A DNA stretch of 64,000 bases from Elysia crispata (taxonomy: Eukaryota; Mollusca; Gastropoda; Plakobranchidae), in contig JAWDGP010002436.1 in assembly GCA_033675545.1 (NCBI GenBank), positions 45,001 through 109,000 on the forward strand. The letters run 5' to 3'. Positions 1 through 16,955 of the stretch are shown piece by piece. The notes under the pieces were generated by a model. That model was not told the origin of the DNA. It did not search any database and was given only the letters and a program-made list of their open reading frames with translations. Each line of letters starts with the position of its first letter. Positions within the stretch are counted from its first letter, which is position 1. A program made the translations under genes and the position numbers.

Positions 1-520
1 AGAAGAAGAAGAAGAAGAAGAAGAAGAAGAAGAAGAAGAAGAAGAAGAAGAAGAAGAAGAAGAAGAAGAAGAAGAAGAAGAAGAAGAAGAAGAAGAAGAA
101 GAAGAAGAAGAAGAAGAAGAAGAAGAAGAAGAAGAAGAAGAAGAAGAAGAAGAAGAAGAAGAAGAAGAAGAAGAAGAAGAAGAAGAAGAAGAAGAAGAAG
201 AAGAAGAAGAAGAAGAAGAAGAAGAAGAAGAAGAAGAAGGAAGAAGAAGAAGAAGAAGAAGAAGAAGAAGAAGAAGAAGAAGAAGAAGAAGAAGAAGAAG
301 AAGAAGAAGAAGAAGAAGAAGAAGAAGAAGAAGAAGAAGAAGAAGAAGAAGAAGAAGAAGAAGAAGAAGAAGAAGAAGAAGAAGAAGAAGAAGAAGAAGA
401 AGAAGAAGAAGAAGAAGAAGAAGAAGAAGAAGAAGAAGAAGAAGAAGAAGAAGAAGAAGAAGAAGAAGAAGAAGAAGAAGAAGAAGAAGAAGAAGAAGAA
501 GAAGAAGAAGAAGAAGAAGA
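1..520. repeat. (AAG)n trinucleotide microsatellite, cut by window edge
   Basis: The window opens inside an almost perfect AGA/GAA trinucleotide run of about 520 bases with one visible interruption near position 240 (an extra G). The left boundary is outside the window, so the true length is unknown. There is no sign of coding use. Purine-only tracts of this kind can form triplex (H-DNA) and are prone to length change and assembly error. Confidence 0.98.
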
Positions 521-853
521 TCTAGTGACGTTTCTTGAGTACTTGACATTGAAAGTGGGAAAATACTTGTCGAGGAAACAATCGGAATCACAATACTTCC
601 AGGATGAAACTATGTTGTATAAAAAAATCGGGCACTCCTGAGTCTATATCTATCTATCTGCACGGCGCCTTTCATGTAAGAATTATACCACATTATCAAA
701 AGTCATGAATCTGTCTAGAACAGAAACACTGGCAACACGTCCGAAGTATTAGTTGTTGAAAAAGAATATTTTCCCAGTTTCACTGCTTTAAGTAGTAATT
801 TTCTTTCTGTTTTCTGACATTCAATCGTTGCTAGTCTAAGTGTATTGGAATGT

Positions 854-855
854 AT

Positions 856-953
<98 letters not shown>
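854..953. repeat. (TAA)n microsatellite
   Basis: About 100 bases of perfect TAA/ATT repeats. It produces false poly-Asn and poly-Ile open frames on the two strands. Confidence 0.97.
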
Positions 954-954
<1 letters not shown>

Positions 955-2178
955 CAGAGCAAATGTTATTGTTTGATTTGCCTCAAAAGCAGAGCTTACC
1001 ATGACTCATTGCAATATTCCATTCCCTTAGCTGACTCCTGAATCGATATTCATACTATGAGTTGATTTTAGATTCATTCATTTCCTAAACATGTCTCGTG
1101 TCGTATTTTTGGCCCTTCAAATTTCGGGTTCTAGAAGTTTTCTTGTAGATCGAATTAAAAGGTTAAACAGGCAAAACTCGGATCAGTATGATACAGCATT
1201 GTGTAAAATATGAAATTTAGTGGCTGTCTAGTTAAGGCGAACGAAGATGGGGGTGAATAGAAACAGTAATGGATGGTTTGTATCAAAGTATTTTTGGATT
1301 CACATTGTTTTTTGAAGGATATCATTAAACATGTTGAGATAATATTTTTTTCCTTATAGGTGTGCAAGATTAAATAAAAAAAATCACCCCATCTTAAAGC
1401 TTGGATTGTAATTCATGTGGCCTTGAAAACAAAGGGTTTTATCGATCTGTAAGGGCATTGCTTACTTGGGCTGGTCACGAAGAGATCCACAATCTAAGAC
1501 TGTATCTAAGTCTGAATCTAGCACGGCTATTGCTTAACCAAAGGATTAACGACCCGAGGTGCAGCAGTGAAGCCCACTAATCTCAGAGTTACAGGCTTTC
1601 TGTGACGATCAGCTGCCAACAAGTTTCACCGAGCGTGGGGAACTTGCTTAGAGAGGGCGTATAGGAAGTGGCTGGCGCCATTTTCTCTCTCGGTGATAGA
1701 AGGGTTTGGAGATAGGATACGAAGAGGGATGACACATAAGCAGACGAAAGAATTGACAGAAAGAAAGTTAGATAGTAAATACATGCTACAACCTTATATG
1801 TCATTTTTAAAAATACAGCGAAAATGAAACCAACAGAAATCCTATTGGGAGCAGAACAGATAAAAACTTAATATTGCAACAAAATCCATTCTCGAAGAAG
1901 AGCAGACAGCCTTGGCAGCGGAAGTAGCTGTATTCTGCAAAGGGAAGAAGCTTTATCTGTACAGAGTAACTGACACGTCTCGGTGTGGATTTTGTTCAGA
2001 CAAATCAAACTCTTCACTGTAACTCGCAAACAGCAGGCGGCTGCGGAACTAGAAATTTGGCCAGCTTTTGCTTGTCACCGGAACTTGGTGCAAAATGCGA
2101 ATATCGAGAGCTGAACTGTAGCGCAAGGATTTTTAGAAGTCAAAAAGTCGCACATGGTACCTCGAGAGATTGTAAGTT

Positions 2179-2268
2179 AGATAAATAGATAGATAGATAG
2201 ATAGATAGATAGAGAAAGATAGAAAGAACGAGATAGACAAAGGAAGAGAAATAGATAGGTACAGAGAG

Positions 2269-2347
<79 letters not shown>
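2179..2347. repeat. Compound (GATA)n-(GA)n microsatellite
   Basis: A short GATA run (about 2179-2213) grades through imperfect purine-rich sequence into about 75 bases of perfect GA (2272-2347). The same GATA-to-GA succession recurs at 10,509-10,625, so it is a common microsatellite form in this genome. Confidence 0.95.
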
Positions 2348-2350
<3 letters not shown>

Positions 2351-2437
2351 TGCCTATCCGAGTTTTTGGATAGTCTTGGAGCATTGACTGTTTCCAGTCT
2401 AGTTTGGTATCCGGATTGCCTACATCGTTATTTTTCC

Positions 2438-2438
2438 T

Positions 2439-2508
<70 letters not shown>
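2438..2508. repeat. (TTG)n microsatellite
   Basis: About 70 bases of TTG/GTT repeats with one TCG interruption. It gives poly-Val (plus) and poly-Thr (minus) false frames. Confidence 0.95.
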
Positions 2509-4433
2509 ATTGTCTTCGTTTTCCTAAGCAGATTGACCAAAGCTTGTCAAAATAAAATATCAAATGTAGTTCACACATACAAGTCGAAAAGCACCACAAA
2601 GCAAGCTAGGAGAAATAGCAATGGAAAGCACATGTAATAACACTTCCATGGTTGGTAAGTTAAGTTTTATCTTTCTGCTTTGATTTCTCTTGGATATCAA
2701 TCCTTAACCATAAGCATCATAGATTACTTTTTCTCACTAGTGATACGTTCGAAGAAAATCCTTTTGAAAGTCACAGAGTACCACCATTATCATGGTGTAT
2801 AGCCGAACACTAGAACTGAAGCCACATACTGTAGGGACTGACAATACAGTTTAATGCCCACTATGAGCAGCAAGAGTGGAATCGAAGAGTAGGACAAAGT
2901 AAAGTCATTGGGCGTGAAGGGTCAATAACAGAGCAACTGATAGACAAGGGACCGCTGACCGTGTGACCACACCAGCATTAACTGACCCTCCCATTTAATG
3001 ATCTCAGAACCGTCAGGCTTGCCTGTCCACATTGAGACTCGGACGTTAGTTTAGAGAGCAAGACGTGGTCACGCTATTAGTTAAACTTGTAGACAGGATT
3101 TGAACTTGTTTCTGCCAGTGTCTGAACAACACCACCAGAATGACGGCGATCTTGATATTCACACCTCACCAGTGTTGACTGGACAAGTCCAGGTGGAGGT
3201 GGCAGGAGTCAGCTGACCAGATATTGACTTTATACTGTGTCCAGTGGCGGTGACACCTCAGTTCTCTTCACTCTTGTTGAGTGTCTTAAATAGGCTTGGC
3301 TTTAAGCCTCTGTCGACACCAAAGTAATATGGTAATACCAAAGGATTTTGTGAGCAGATCTCTGGCTCAACTAGTGTTTGGAAATATGATAGATAAAGAT
3401 TTGGCTACCCTTTTTCTCGCAATTCAGCCAGCGGTTCTTATGCACGTAACTATCGTACTGGACATTAGGGGCGGCATCATTTGTTTTATCGTGAATGAAT
3501 CCGCTTCTGGACAAGCAGACTCAAATGATAATGTGTAAAGAAAAAAAAAACCAACTAATTTATTGAATAGATTGAATTATTTAGGTATTCGGAAAATAAT
3601 TCTATTCTTATTAACATAGTGGAATGTTGTTCTTTAACTTCCATATTCTTTTCTTTCGGCTTTCATAGAAAAGAATCTTTGGTTACTTAATGGTTTCCAT
3701 GATGCCAACTGTATTTTTAGCATAAGAGTTTCAAAAGTTCTCTGCGCAAATCATAACGCTATTACTGACGACGCTGAGAGGATAATGTTTGTTTTGGTTC
3801 ATCATTCTGAGCAGATTCAGAGCTAATTCTATGATCCAGACGAAAGCATGAAGCCCTTGTCTGGCTCACTCGTTCGTTCCGTCTAGGCGGAATACCCAGC
3901 ATGGAAGGAGAAGGTGAGTAAAATTAGAAACTGTGACAATGAAATACTAGGGTAGATTTACTTGTATTACCGCCTGTGTTAAATAATTTATATCCCAAAA
4001 TTCAAGTTATTATTGAGTTCTAATGTAGGATTTAGTTGCTTTCTTCTATGTATCACGTTGATCTAACTGACATTCGATGTGTTTTGGACTGACCTAGTAC
4101 CATAAAATATGTTTGATGATCCATAAAACACCAATGCAATGGATGGCGCCCTGGATGTTTAAACAGGTCTGCAATGGGCGATCATCAGTTTTGTATTGTA
4201 CTCACTTGTCCCACTCTGAATCCATCGCAAAATAAAGATTTTATGATATAAGCATAAAATTGGCTTTATGCCTAAATATCTCAATGAAAGCGATACCTGG
4301 CTCCAAAGAAGTCCGTATCAATTTTATGTATTTATATGTTTAAGTAAGGTACAGGTCTGATAACAGCAGACTTTCAACGTAACAGTGATAGTAAAAAAGG
4401 GAGTGAGCGAAAGAGAAAAAGACAGGGAGAGCA

Positions 4434-4632
<199 letters not shown>

Positions 4633-5023
4633 ACTAAAGACAGAGACAGATAAAAATAAAGATAGAGGTGTAAATTTGAATAGGAGAAGGACTAAATAGA
4701 CAGAAAGAAATAAACATAACCAATGGTATTAAATATACAGTCCGAAAAGATTAGAAAATAGAAACGTAGAAAAATAAGGAAATACTTGGAAAGATAAATT
4801 GAGAAAAAGGCAGATAAATAGTTAGATGAATAGTTGATACATAGATAGGGAGAAAGATAGATAAGCAGGAAAGTAGAGACATGTATATAAATAGATAGAC
4901 GATTAGACCGGTAGACAGATAGATCGATCAATAGATAGGAAAATTACACTTCAGATAAAATACGAGTACTAAACTAATGGATAGCATAGTTTTCAAGGCA
5001 CAAAACTCTTGGACAGATACCAT

Positions 5024-5078
5024 CATATATATATATATATATATATATGTAGATAGATAGTTGTAAATAAACTAAGGG

Positions 5079-5145
<67 letters not shown>

Positions 5146-5227
5146 GAGGAGAGTGAAAGAGAGAGATACAGAGTGAGAGTGAGAGACAGCAAGAGAGAGG
5201 AGGGTGTGTGTGTGTGAGTGAGTGAGT

Positions 5228-5285
<58 letters not shown>
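5024..5285. repeat. Compound (AT)n-(GA)n-(GT)n-(GAGT)n-(GA)n microsatellite
   Basis: Successive simple-repeat blocks: AT at 5024-5048, GA at about 5082-5139, a short GT block near 5203, GAGT units near 5215-5232 and GA again to 5285. The block lies about 100 bases beyond the donor of the minus-strand exon at 5390-5480, inside the inferred intron. Confidence 0.95.
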
Positions 5286-5287
<2 letters not shown>

Positions 5288-5389
5288 TGGGACTGGATGT
5301 GGGGTGGGGGAGCAAATAAATCATAAAGAAAGGTGTGAAACGGAATGAATCCAAAAGTAAAAAAAAGCCACTTGTCTAACTGTACTCAC

Positions 5390-10099
<4,710 letters not shown>

Positions 10100-10508
10100 C
10101 TGTCAATTCAGTTAAATGAGTCCAGATGTTGTACAAGGTGTGGTCTCGTCAGAGAACAACCATGCCCTGTTTAAAGTGCTGCAGCTGATCATTGCTCTGT
10201 CTCACTATAAACGGAGAATCACTCTGCTAGTTAAAATATCCCTGATCTTAATGTAAAGGTTTTTCAATGTCAGTCTGCCTGGAAGAGAAGATACAAAGCA
10301 TATGTTTACAAGTAGGATACAACGATTCAGTAAGATTGTTCCACTTGTAGGCCTATAACATGTACTTATCATTGCTATAGTTTTTGCATTCCTGAAGAGA
10401 TGAGGGAGACAAGTAGATAGATAAAAACGTCCATAGACAAAAAGGCAGATACATAATTTCTTTTAAAGTTAGGGAGAGACAGAAAGAGATCGAGAGAGAC
10501 TCACAGAG

Positions 10509-10530
10509 AGAGATAGATAGATATAGATAG

Positions 10531-10625
<95 letters not shown>
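10509..10625. repeat. Compound (GATA)n-(GA)n microsatellite
   Basis: GATA units (about 10,509-10,558) pass into about 65 bases of GA that abut the left arm of the 93-bp inverted repeat. Confidence 0.95.
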
Positions 10626-10629
<4 letters not shown>

Positions 10630-10860
10630 TGTAAAAGGAAACAGACACGCAACTTAATAATTACGGGCCAAAAAAGAAATAGCAAAACTATTATCAATTT
10701 AGCATATAAACGTTTCACATTGTATGCTTACGGGATAAGAGAAATACTAGTTTTGTTAGCTTAAAAAGTGAAACGTTTATATGTTAAATTGATTCTATGT
10801 TTGTTATTTCTTTTTTGTCCCGTAATTAAAAAGTTGTGTGCCTATTTCCTTTTAGACCTT
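10626..10860. repeat. Long inverted repeat: two 93-bp arms, 49-bp loop
   Basis: The left arm (10626-10718) begins AAGGTGTAAAAGGAAACAG and ends ATATAAACGTTTCAC. The right arm (10768-10860) is its reverse complement with scattered substitutions and no net length change. The loop is 10719-10767. The arms are AT-rich and have no coding potential. It could be a fold-back or MITE-type element with extended terminal inverted repeats, or a locally duplicated and inverted segment. No terminal target duplication is obvious. The left arm directly abuts a GA microsatellite. Confidence 0.9.
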
Positions 10861-10952
10861 GTATTGTACTATTTATAGACCCACACACATACGTCCTTTT
10901 GGATCCTTTATTATTACCAAATTATCCTCCAAATGTGGTGTTTTTGCTTTCT

Positions 10953-11065
<113 letters not shown>

Positions 11066-11324
11066 CATTTATCTCATTTTCTAATGTTTTTAGAAGATGG
11101 GACTCACCACCCTCTGGCCATATTAAAGTCAATGTATTTCCTTAATCATTCATTACTGCGTGACACAATGAATCTTTAACTTTTTATATTTAACTTAAAT
11201 TTACTTTTGAGCCAATCGTCTTTTAAAATGGTTTTAATTAGACCAGTTTTATAAAGAATGAGTGCAAAGAGAGCTTACTTCTATAATAGCTCTAACTCTG
11301 TACCAGATGATCACCTGACTCAAA

Positions 11325-12140
11325 AGCCGTGACTCAAGTCAATCTCAGTACCAGGACAAATGCCTTACCATGGAACCATCTAGCCAGTCGCGACTCAAGC
11401 TGATCTCAGTGTCAAGACGAATGCCTTACCATGGAACCATCTAGCCAGTCGTGACTCAAGCTGATCTCAGTGTCAAGACAAATGCCTTACCATGGAACCA
11501 TCTAGCCAGTCGTGACTCAAGCTGATCTCATTGTCAGGACGAATGCCTTACAATGGAACCATCTAGCCAACCGTCACTCAAGCTGATCTCAGTGTCAAGA
11601 CAAATTCCTTACAATGAAACCATCTAGACAGTCGTGACTCAAGCTGATCTCATTGTCAGGACGAATGCCTTATAATGAAACCATCTAGACAGTCGTGACT
11701 CAAGCTGATCTCATTGTCAGGACGAATGCCTTATAATGAAACCATCTAGACAGTCGTGACTCAAGCTGATCTCAGTATCAAGACTAATGCCTTACCATGG
11801 AACCATCTAGCCAACCGTGACTCAAGCTGATCTCAGTGTCAAGACAAATTCCTTACAATGAAACCATCTAGCCAGTCGTGACTCAAGCTGATCTCAGTGC
11901 CTGGGACAATGAAACCATCTAGCCAATCGTGACTCAAGCTGATCTCAGTGTCAAGACAAATTCGTTACAAAGAAACCACCAAGCCAGTCATGAACGAATC
12001 ACCATCAAACCATCTAGCCATTAATGACTCAAGTCGATGTCAGAGCCAGGACGAATGACTTGCAATAAAAGCCATCTTGTCAGTCGTGACTCAAGTCAAT
12101 CTCAGAGCCAGGAAAAATGCTTTACCATGAAACCATCAGC
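11325..12140 (-). repeat. 61-bp tandem array with tRNA-like unit
   Basis: About thirteen degenerate copies of a roughly 61-bp unit are recognisable by the recurring plus-strand words GACTCAAGCTGATCTCAG and CCATCTAGCCAGTC. Copies diverge most at the right-hand end. Read on the minus strand, each unit carries TGGCTAGATGG, which fits the pol III A-box pattern TRGCNNAGNNGG. About 47 bases later comes GCTTGAGTCACG, close to a degenerate B box. The array therefore looks like tandem amplification of a tRNA or SINE-head sequence. It is not coding. Confidence 0.85.
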
Positions 12141-13468
12141 ATTCTAGCCAGTCCACAAACGAAAGCATAGGTCCTCAACAAGGGGTGAATGAGTGAAACC
12201 CAAGAATATGACCACATCAGTCTACAAAAGCGAGTCTTTATGAAGTTTCAAGAGAATTTCGCGTTAAAGAAGAATAATTGGAGAAAGCAAACAATCTGTG
12301 TGAGAGATATTGAGATCTGTACCATGGAAGAAATAGTAAACCAATACGCGGCTATAATACGGACAAAAAATGCAAGATATCAAGATAATACTTTTCCCAC
12401 AACAAACTAAGATCTATGTTGAAAACGTCACAGATGTCCTAAGACGCGGGGAAACAGCTTAATGTCATCAAAACACCAAAGTTATGTATTAAAACTGTCA
12501 ACAGTTATGTCTGCTATCTCTGTAATACTTCTCTGCCTGCGACACGTTTCTCTTAAGATACCTTAGCAATAAACACAATTCAACTTTATTTTTAATTTGA
12601 GGAAACTAATTACTAAATATTTTTCAACCAGAGCCCTGAATTGTTCCAGAAATGGTTCCCTTGTTCCGCCGGCAGTAAACAGTTTCACCATTTCCTTAGA
12701 GTCATTCACTGTCTGAAAATACATATGAATGTCGGCCTAATAGTAACAAAGGATAGCAAGTTTCTTTCTTCTCGGTTTAAAGTAAGCGAACACATCCCCG
12801 GAAGTTCTGTGAGACAGCGCGAGGGTCAGAGGTTTTCAAAGAACTAAGATGTGCAGCGACTCGATCTGTCTGTGTTATGAGTCGCTGATCGATCTATCAA
12901 CCAATGCTGGCTGTTTGTGAAGCCTTGTGTGACCAGTCATGGTTTGTGGACATCAGGATGGTGTTAACGGTTGTTTGTAACCGCTGGCCAGTGCTGTGTT
13001 TGCAGAGCTGAGAGTGGTGGTCCCATGAGAGGCCACCAGTCGATCAGTGGCCAAGTGGAGAAAACAGTCAGGGCCGTATAAACGTGATCTGGTTTTGTGG
13101 TCCACCGATATTGGTTTATTATTAGTTGATTGTGAAGGATATGCTGGGGGAGGCCGAGAGATTAGCACCCGTGTGTGTGTGTGTGTGTGTGATTGTGTTA
13201 GAGTGGGTACAGGTTTAGTTCCCGCAGAGAGAAGGTGTGTGTGTGTGTCTGTAACAGTTTTGAGCGCTCGATGGATCAACGTTTGAGCACTTGACGCTGA
13301 TCGCTGATCGCCAATCGGTCGAGTGCTAATCCCCTGCCTGCTGCTGTAACGAGTGACTACAGCCAGTACTGGCCTGCTGTACTTACTGGTGGCTGTACCA
13401 GACAGACTCTCTTTCTCTCATATTGATTGTTTCATAGAGATTGTTGTCTCTGGTAAACCGCGGTCTAT

Positions 13469-13471
<3 letters not shown>

Positions 13472-13515
<44 letters not shown>

Positions 13516-13570
13516 GATAGATAGAGAGAGAGACAGGCAGGCAGACAGACAGACATACAGACAGACAGAG
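13472..13570. repeat. (GA)n with GACA/GATA interruptions
   Basis: Purine-rich simple sequence passing from GA through GATA and GACA units. It gives Ser-Leu-Cys false frames on the minus strand. Confidence 0.93.
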
Positions 13571-16500
13571 AGAGACAGAAAGAGAGATGGGGAGTGAGAG
13601 ACATAGAGGAGAAATTGTGAATTCATAAAATCCGAAGATTGCAAGATCACTCACTTCAAGCTTGATTTAGCGTGAAAATAGTTTGACAAGCTTTGCCTGA
13701 TCAGTAACATCAAGACATTACACTGTCGGGCAAATTCCGAAAGCACAACATGAGATTGATGATAAACTGAAATAAGACAGAGACGGTAGAATGATAGAAA
13801 ACATTCCACGAAAGATGTTCAAGAAAAGAAATCATACTTTATAGCTGTATAGATTTCTTAAGTTGTGGAAAATCCATCAAATCACAATTACAGTCGATTA
13901 TAGCCCCAATCTTTTATTTCAAATTACTTATTGGGGAGTCGGTACCTAATCTCGTTGTCATTCATAGTCTCTGATGCCAGTTTGTAGCTATGACTATGCA
14001 ATATAAATGTCTTTAAGATTCAATATTTGAGAATTTTTTGCGATCTTCATGAGTGAAGAAAAAACAAGGTCTAGCGTCGAGTACTTGCAAGGTAAAATAA
14101 CATGTGGATAAAACAATATTATAGTTTTACACATTTAGGTTCCGGACGAGGACATCCTGTGACAAGAATACTGTTCAGGTACGACAAAGATCATGACCCT
14201 GAGCTGTGGATTGTCTAAAGTCCACCTAGATAGAAAATCCTAGTTATTTTTTAGGTGTTTTTCCCAAGCTTTGTTAAGAAGCAGTTTCTTCAAACGTAAG
14301 TGAAAGAAGTACAGCGTGACTCAAGGTATCCTCGCCTGTTGACGTCACAACGGGCTATTTTAGCAATGAGTGACGGCTTGCGATCACCATGTCCCAGTGT
14401 CGAGAAGGGAGAGTAACCTGTCAGGGATTTAGATCTTTGACTTCGCTAATTATGCCGAACACAATCAATCGCAGACCTCAAGTAAGTTTTCGTCACCATA
14501 GCTTCGCGAGGATTTCTTCTGGGCATTTTTGTTGCTTAACAAGACCGAATGCTGCATCAACAGATAGAAACAAAACGTTTCTTGGTAGTGTCACAGCACC
14601 GCATGCACAATAATACTAGCTGATGAATTTTGCAAAATCTCAATCTATTTATAAATCCTTTAAAATGGTAATTATCGTAAGCCCAATTGATATGAATTGC
14701 CGTAAGGCAGTGCATCCTGTAAGAAATTTCTGCAAGACTTTTGAGATTCTACAGACTATTTCCGTAAAACTGTATGCAATTGCTATGAGCCGGTCTCAAA
14801 CACCAATGGCCACGAGAAAATGCATGGTCTGAAAACAAACTCAAATTCTATAACAAAATAATGGCCAAGTACCGGGGTTTTGGATTCATAAGAACCACAC
14901 TCATAGGGTAAAAATCAACCGCACAAAGCTTAAAAATACGAAAAGGTTGGAGAGATCTTAAATGTTGTACCACTGCAAAAATAATTTTCAGTATAATTTT
15001 TATAATAATTATTAAATCGACGCGCCCAACTTCTGCGACCGAGTGTTTTCGGACTTTTCCATTTTCTGGTGTAAAGTAGAGCACTACAGTTTTCATACAG
15101 AAGGAAACACCTTTCGAATGCAACAAATCATTTCCTTGATCATCGTAAGATGGCACACGTCTTCACGCCATCCAAACAACTGCACTGTCTCTGGGGTAGA
15201 TCTAGATCTAGATACATTCACCTCAAGACATGATCATTAAGCCTTACATAGATAAAGATGGAAAGAATAGGATGTGCTAATTCATTCTGTTCCTTGCTCA
15301 AACTTAAGAATGCTATTCTTTGTTTATCTGTAACCTTTGTCTAAAAATTGACACCGACAATCAGCCAGATAAGATTTATAGGTTTGGAAATGTTTTTGAT
15401 TTTAGATTGAATATAATATAGACGGCAAAGGTTTATTCCGTTTAGATATATTATCTCCACTATAGAAGTTATGACTGCGTTTAGGGTTTATAAAATATCT
15501 ATTTTTTTTTTTTAAGTAGCCCTTCTCTGCCATCAATTTTTTTGTCCTATCTAGGTCAAACAGATTGTACAACATTTACATGATCGGTACAATTTATCTT
15601 AATCATAAGTATATATGAAGTTACTTTTACACATTTTTTTTCATTATAGCTCTAAAGTCTACCCAATCAGAGCTATTTCAAAGCCTTAATTTTATTTGAT
15701 ATTTAAATATGTTCTTTCATCGATCTAGGTCAGATCAAGTCTATTGTCTTAAATCTAAATTTAGATTTATTCACGCTGAAAATGTAACACAAGTGTCAAA
15801 TTCGTCAAAATGTATTCCTAAAATTGATCTTAATTTTATGAGCCTACTTGGAAGAAATGAATATCTTATAAACGAGACAATAAAGTATCCTATTAGCTAA
15901 TCCAAACCTCATGCACTTGTTATGGATGTTTTAATTATTGTTTCCAAAGAAGGAGATGATCTGTTGTAAACTAAGATTTATTTTTTAAAAAGGAAAAGTG
16001 AGAGTAAAACAGAGCTTTGACCTACATTCTAAGTATAAAAAAACACGTATCATTAAGCTATAAGACTTTGATAAATGAAGGACAAACTGTTGTAAATGAA
16101 ACGTTGCCAATATTACGCATCAGGTATTTGTGTATTCTACACAAACATGAAACCTTCTCCTAGGCCGACGCCAGAGTGTATGCAGCAGACGAGTTGTAGA
16201 ACCTAAGAGCCCAAAATGAAAATATAAAGTAATAATAAATTTTGAAATTTTTTCCCTCTGGATCTTACACTTTATTTGTAACTTTTTTTTTATGTAGAGC
16301 AACTTTTAATAATCTGGTCATATGTGCCTGCCAGTCCCAGGGTGGACACATCGTTGCTTGATAAGCTTTGAAATTCAACCAAATGAATATTCGTAGCACA
16401 AGTTAATCCGGTTGTTGTCTTGGCGGAGTTGGAATGTGTAGTTTTTATTCTTCTCGTTTCGAGAAAAAAATGGAACAAGACTAAAAATACAAACGCGCTT

Positions 16501-16618
16501 AGCATATTCATAAGCAGGGAAGACGTAACAGCATTTCTTTTCAAATCTGAAGTGGCTGACAATGTAATTTGCATTTAAGAGTATTAATTACATGAAAAAA
16601 AGAAGCCTGGTGAAAATT

Positions 16619-16779
16619 TTTATAAATGTTTATTAATATACTTGTTTTTCATTGTGTTCAATTTTCTGTCTTGTACACTCTAAAAACTGCATATCACTGA
16701 TCTCCTCTACTTACAGCTCATGCCTTTCTTGTTCATTTCCTGAATCCACCACTTTCTAAGCCACAGATTCCAGTCCACA
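16619..16779 (+). promoter_or_regulatory. Candidate promoter/5' leader with a short uORF
   Basis: A TATAAAT word lies near 16,619. A good acceptor-like sequence (CTCCTCTACTTACAG) ends at 16,716, so the leader may begin in an upstream non-coding exon. A seven-codon uORF (ATG at 16,720, TGA at 16,741) is in the same frame as the main ATG at 16,780. Its stop shows that the main coding sequence cannot extend upstream in this exon. Transcription start and uORF use are inferred. Confidence 0.35.
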
Positions 16780-16955
16780 ATGCGACTAGTCGGCGATCTG
16801 TGTGCACTAGTTTATCGTCTGCTCTTCTCCGTGGAGCAACCCGCTCCGGGGACAAGTCTAGGCGGCCGAGATGTGAACCGTAGACCAACCAGGAGCAGCA
16901 GCGTCTGGCCTCTCTGGTGGTATCTGGGGATGCTGGTCGTGGCTTTTTCACCTCT
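16780..16955 (+). CDS. Giant-ORF gene, coding exon 1 (start and most of the membrane segment)
   Basis: The ATG at 16780 is the first in-frame ATG after an in-frame TGA at 16741. The exon encodes 58 codons plus two bases (CT) and ends at a strong GTAAGT donor. Without splicing the frame would stop within the donor (TAA). It encodes MRLVGDLCALVYRLL at the start and WPLWWYLGMLVVAFSP at the end. Confidence 0.75.

Larger units (their letters stand above)
12141..16779. other. Intergenic DNA upstream of the giant-ORF gene
   Basis: This is mostly AT-rich unique sequence with no supported exon. It contains a more GC-rich stretch (about 12,830-13,380) with a short GT microsatellite (13,164-13,191), a GA/GACA tract (13,472-13,570) and a GATCTAGATCTAGAT cluster near 15,199. 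Short open frames (12189-12410 plus, 14389-14613 plus) have no recognisable product or splice context. A TATAAAT near 16,619 lies upstream of the giant-ORF gene. Confidence 0.5.

Noticed and set aside
715..1041. Poly-Ile (minus) and poly-Asn (plus) frames
   Set aside because: Both come from the (TAA)n microsatellite.
11325..12140. CRISPR-like regular repeats
   Set aside because: Units are contiguous and degenerate with no unique spacers, and the host is clearly an animal genome. It is a minisatellite.
12189..12410. 73-codon plus-strand frame after the tandem array
   Set aside because: It looks superficially protein-like but has no splice signals, homologue or codon signal I can support.
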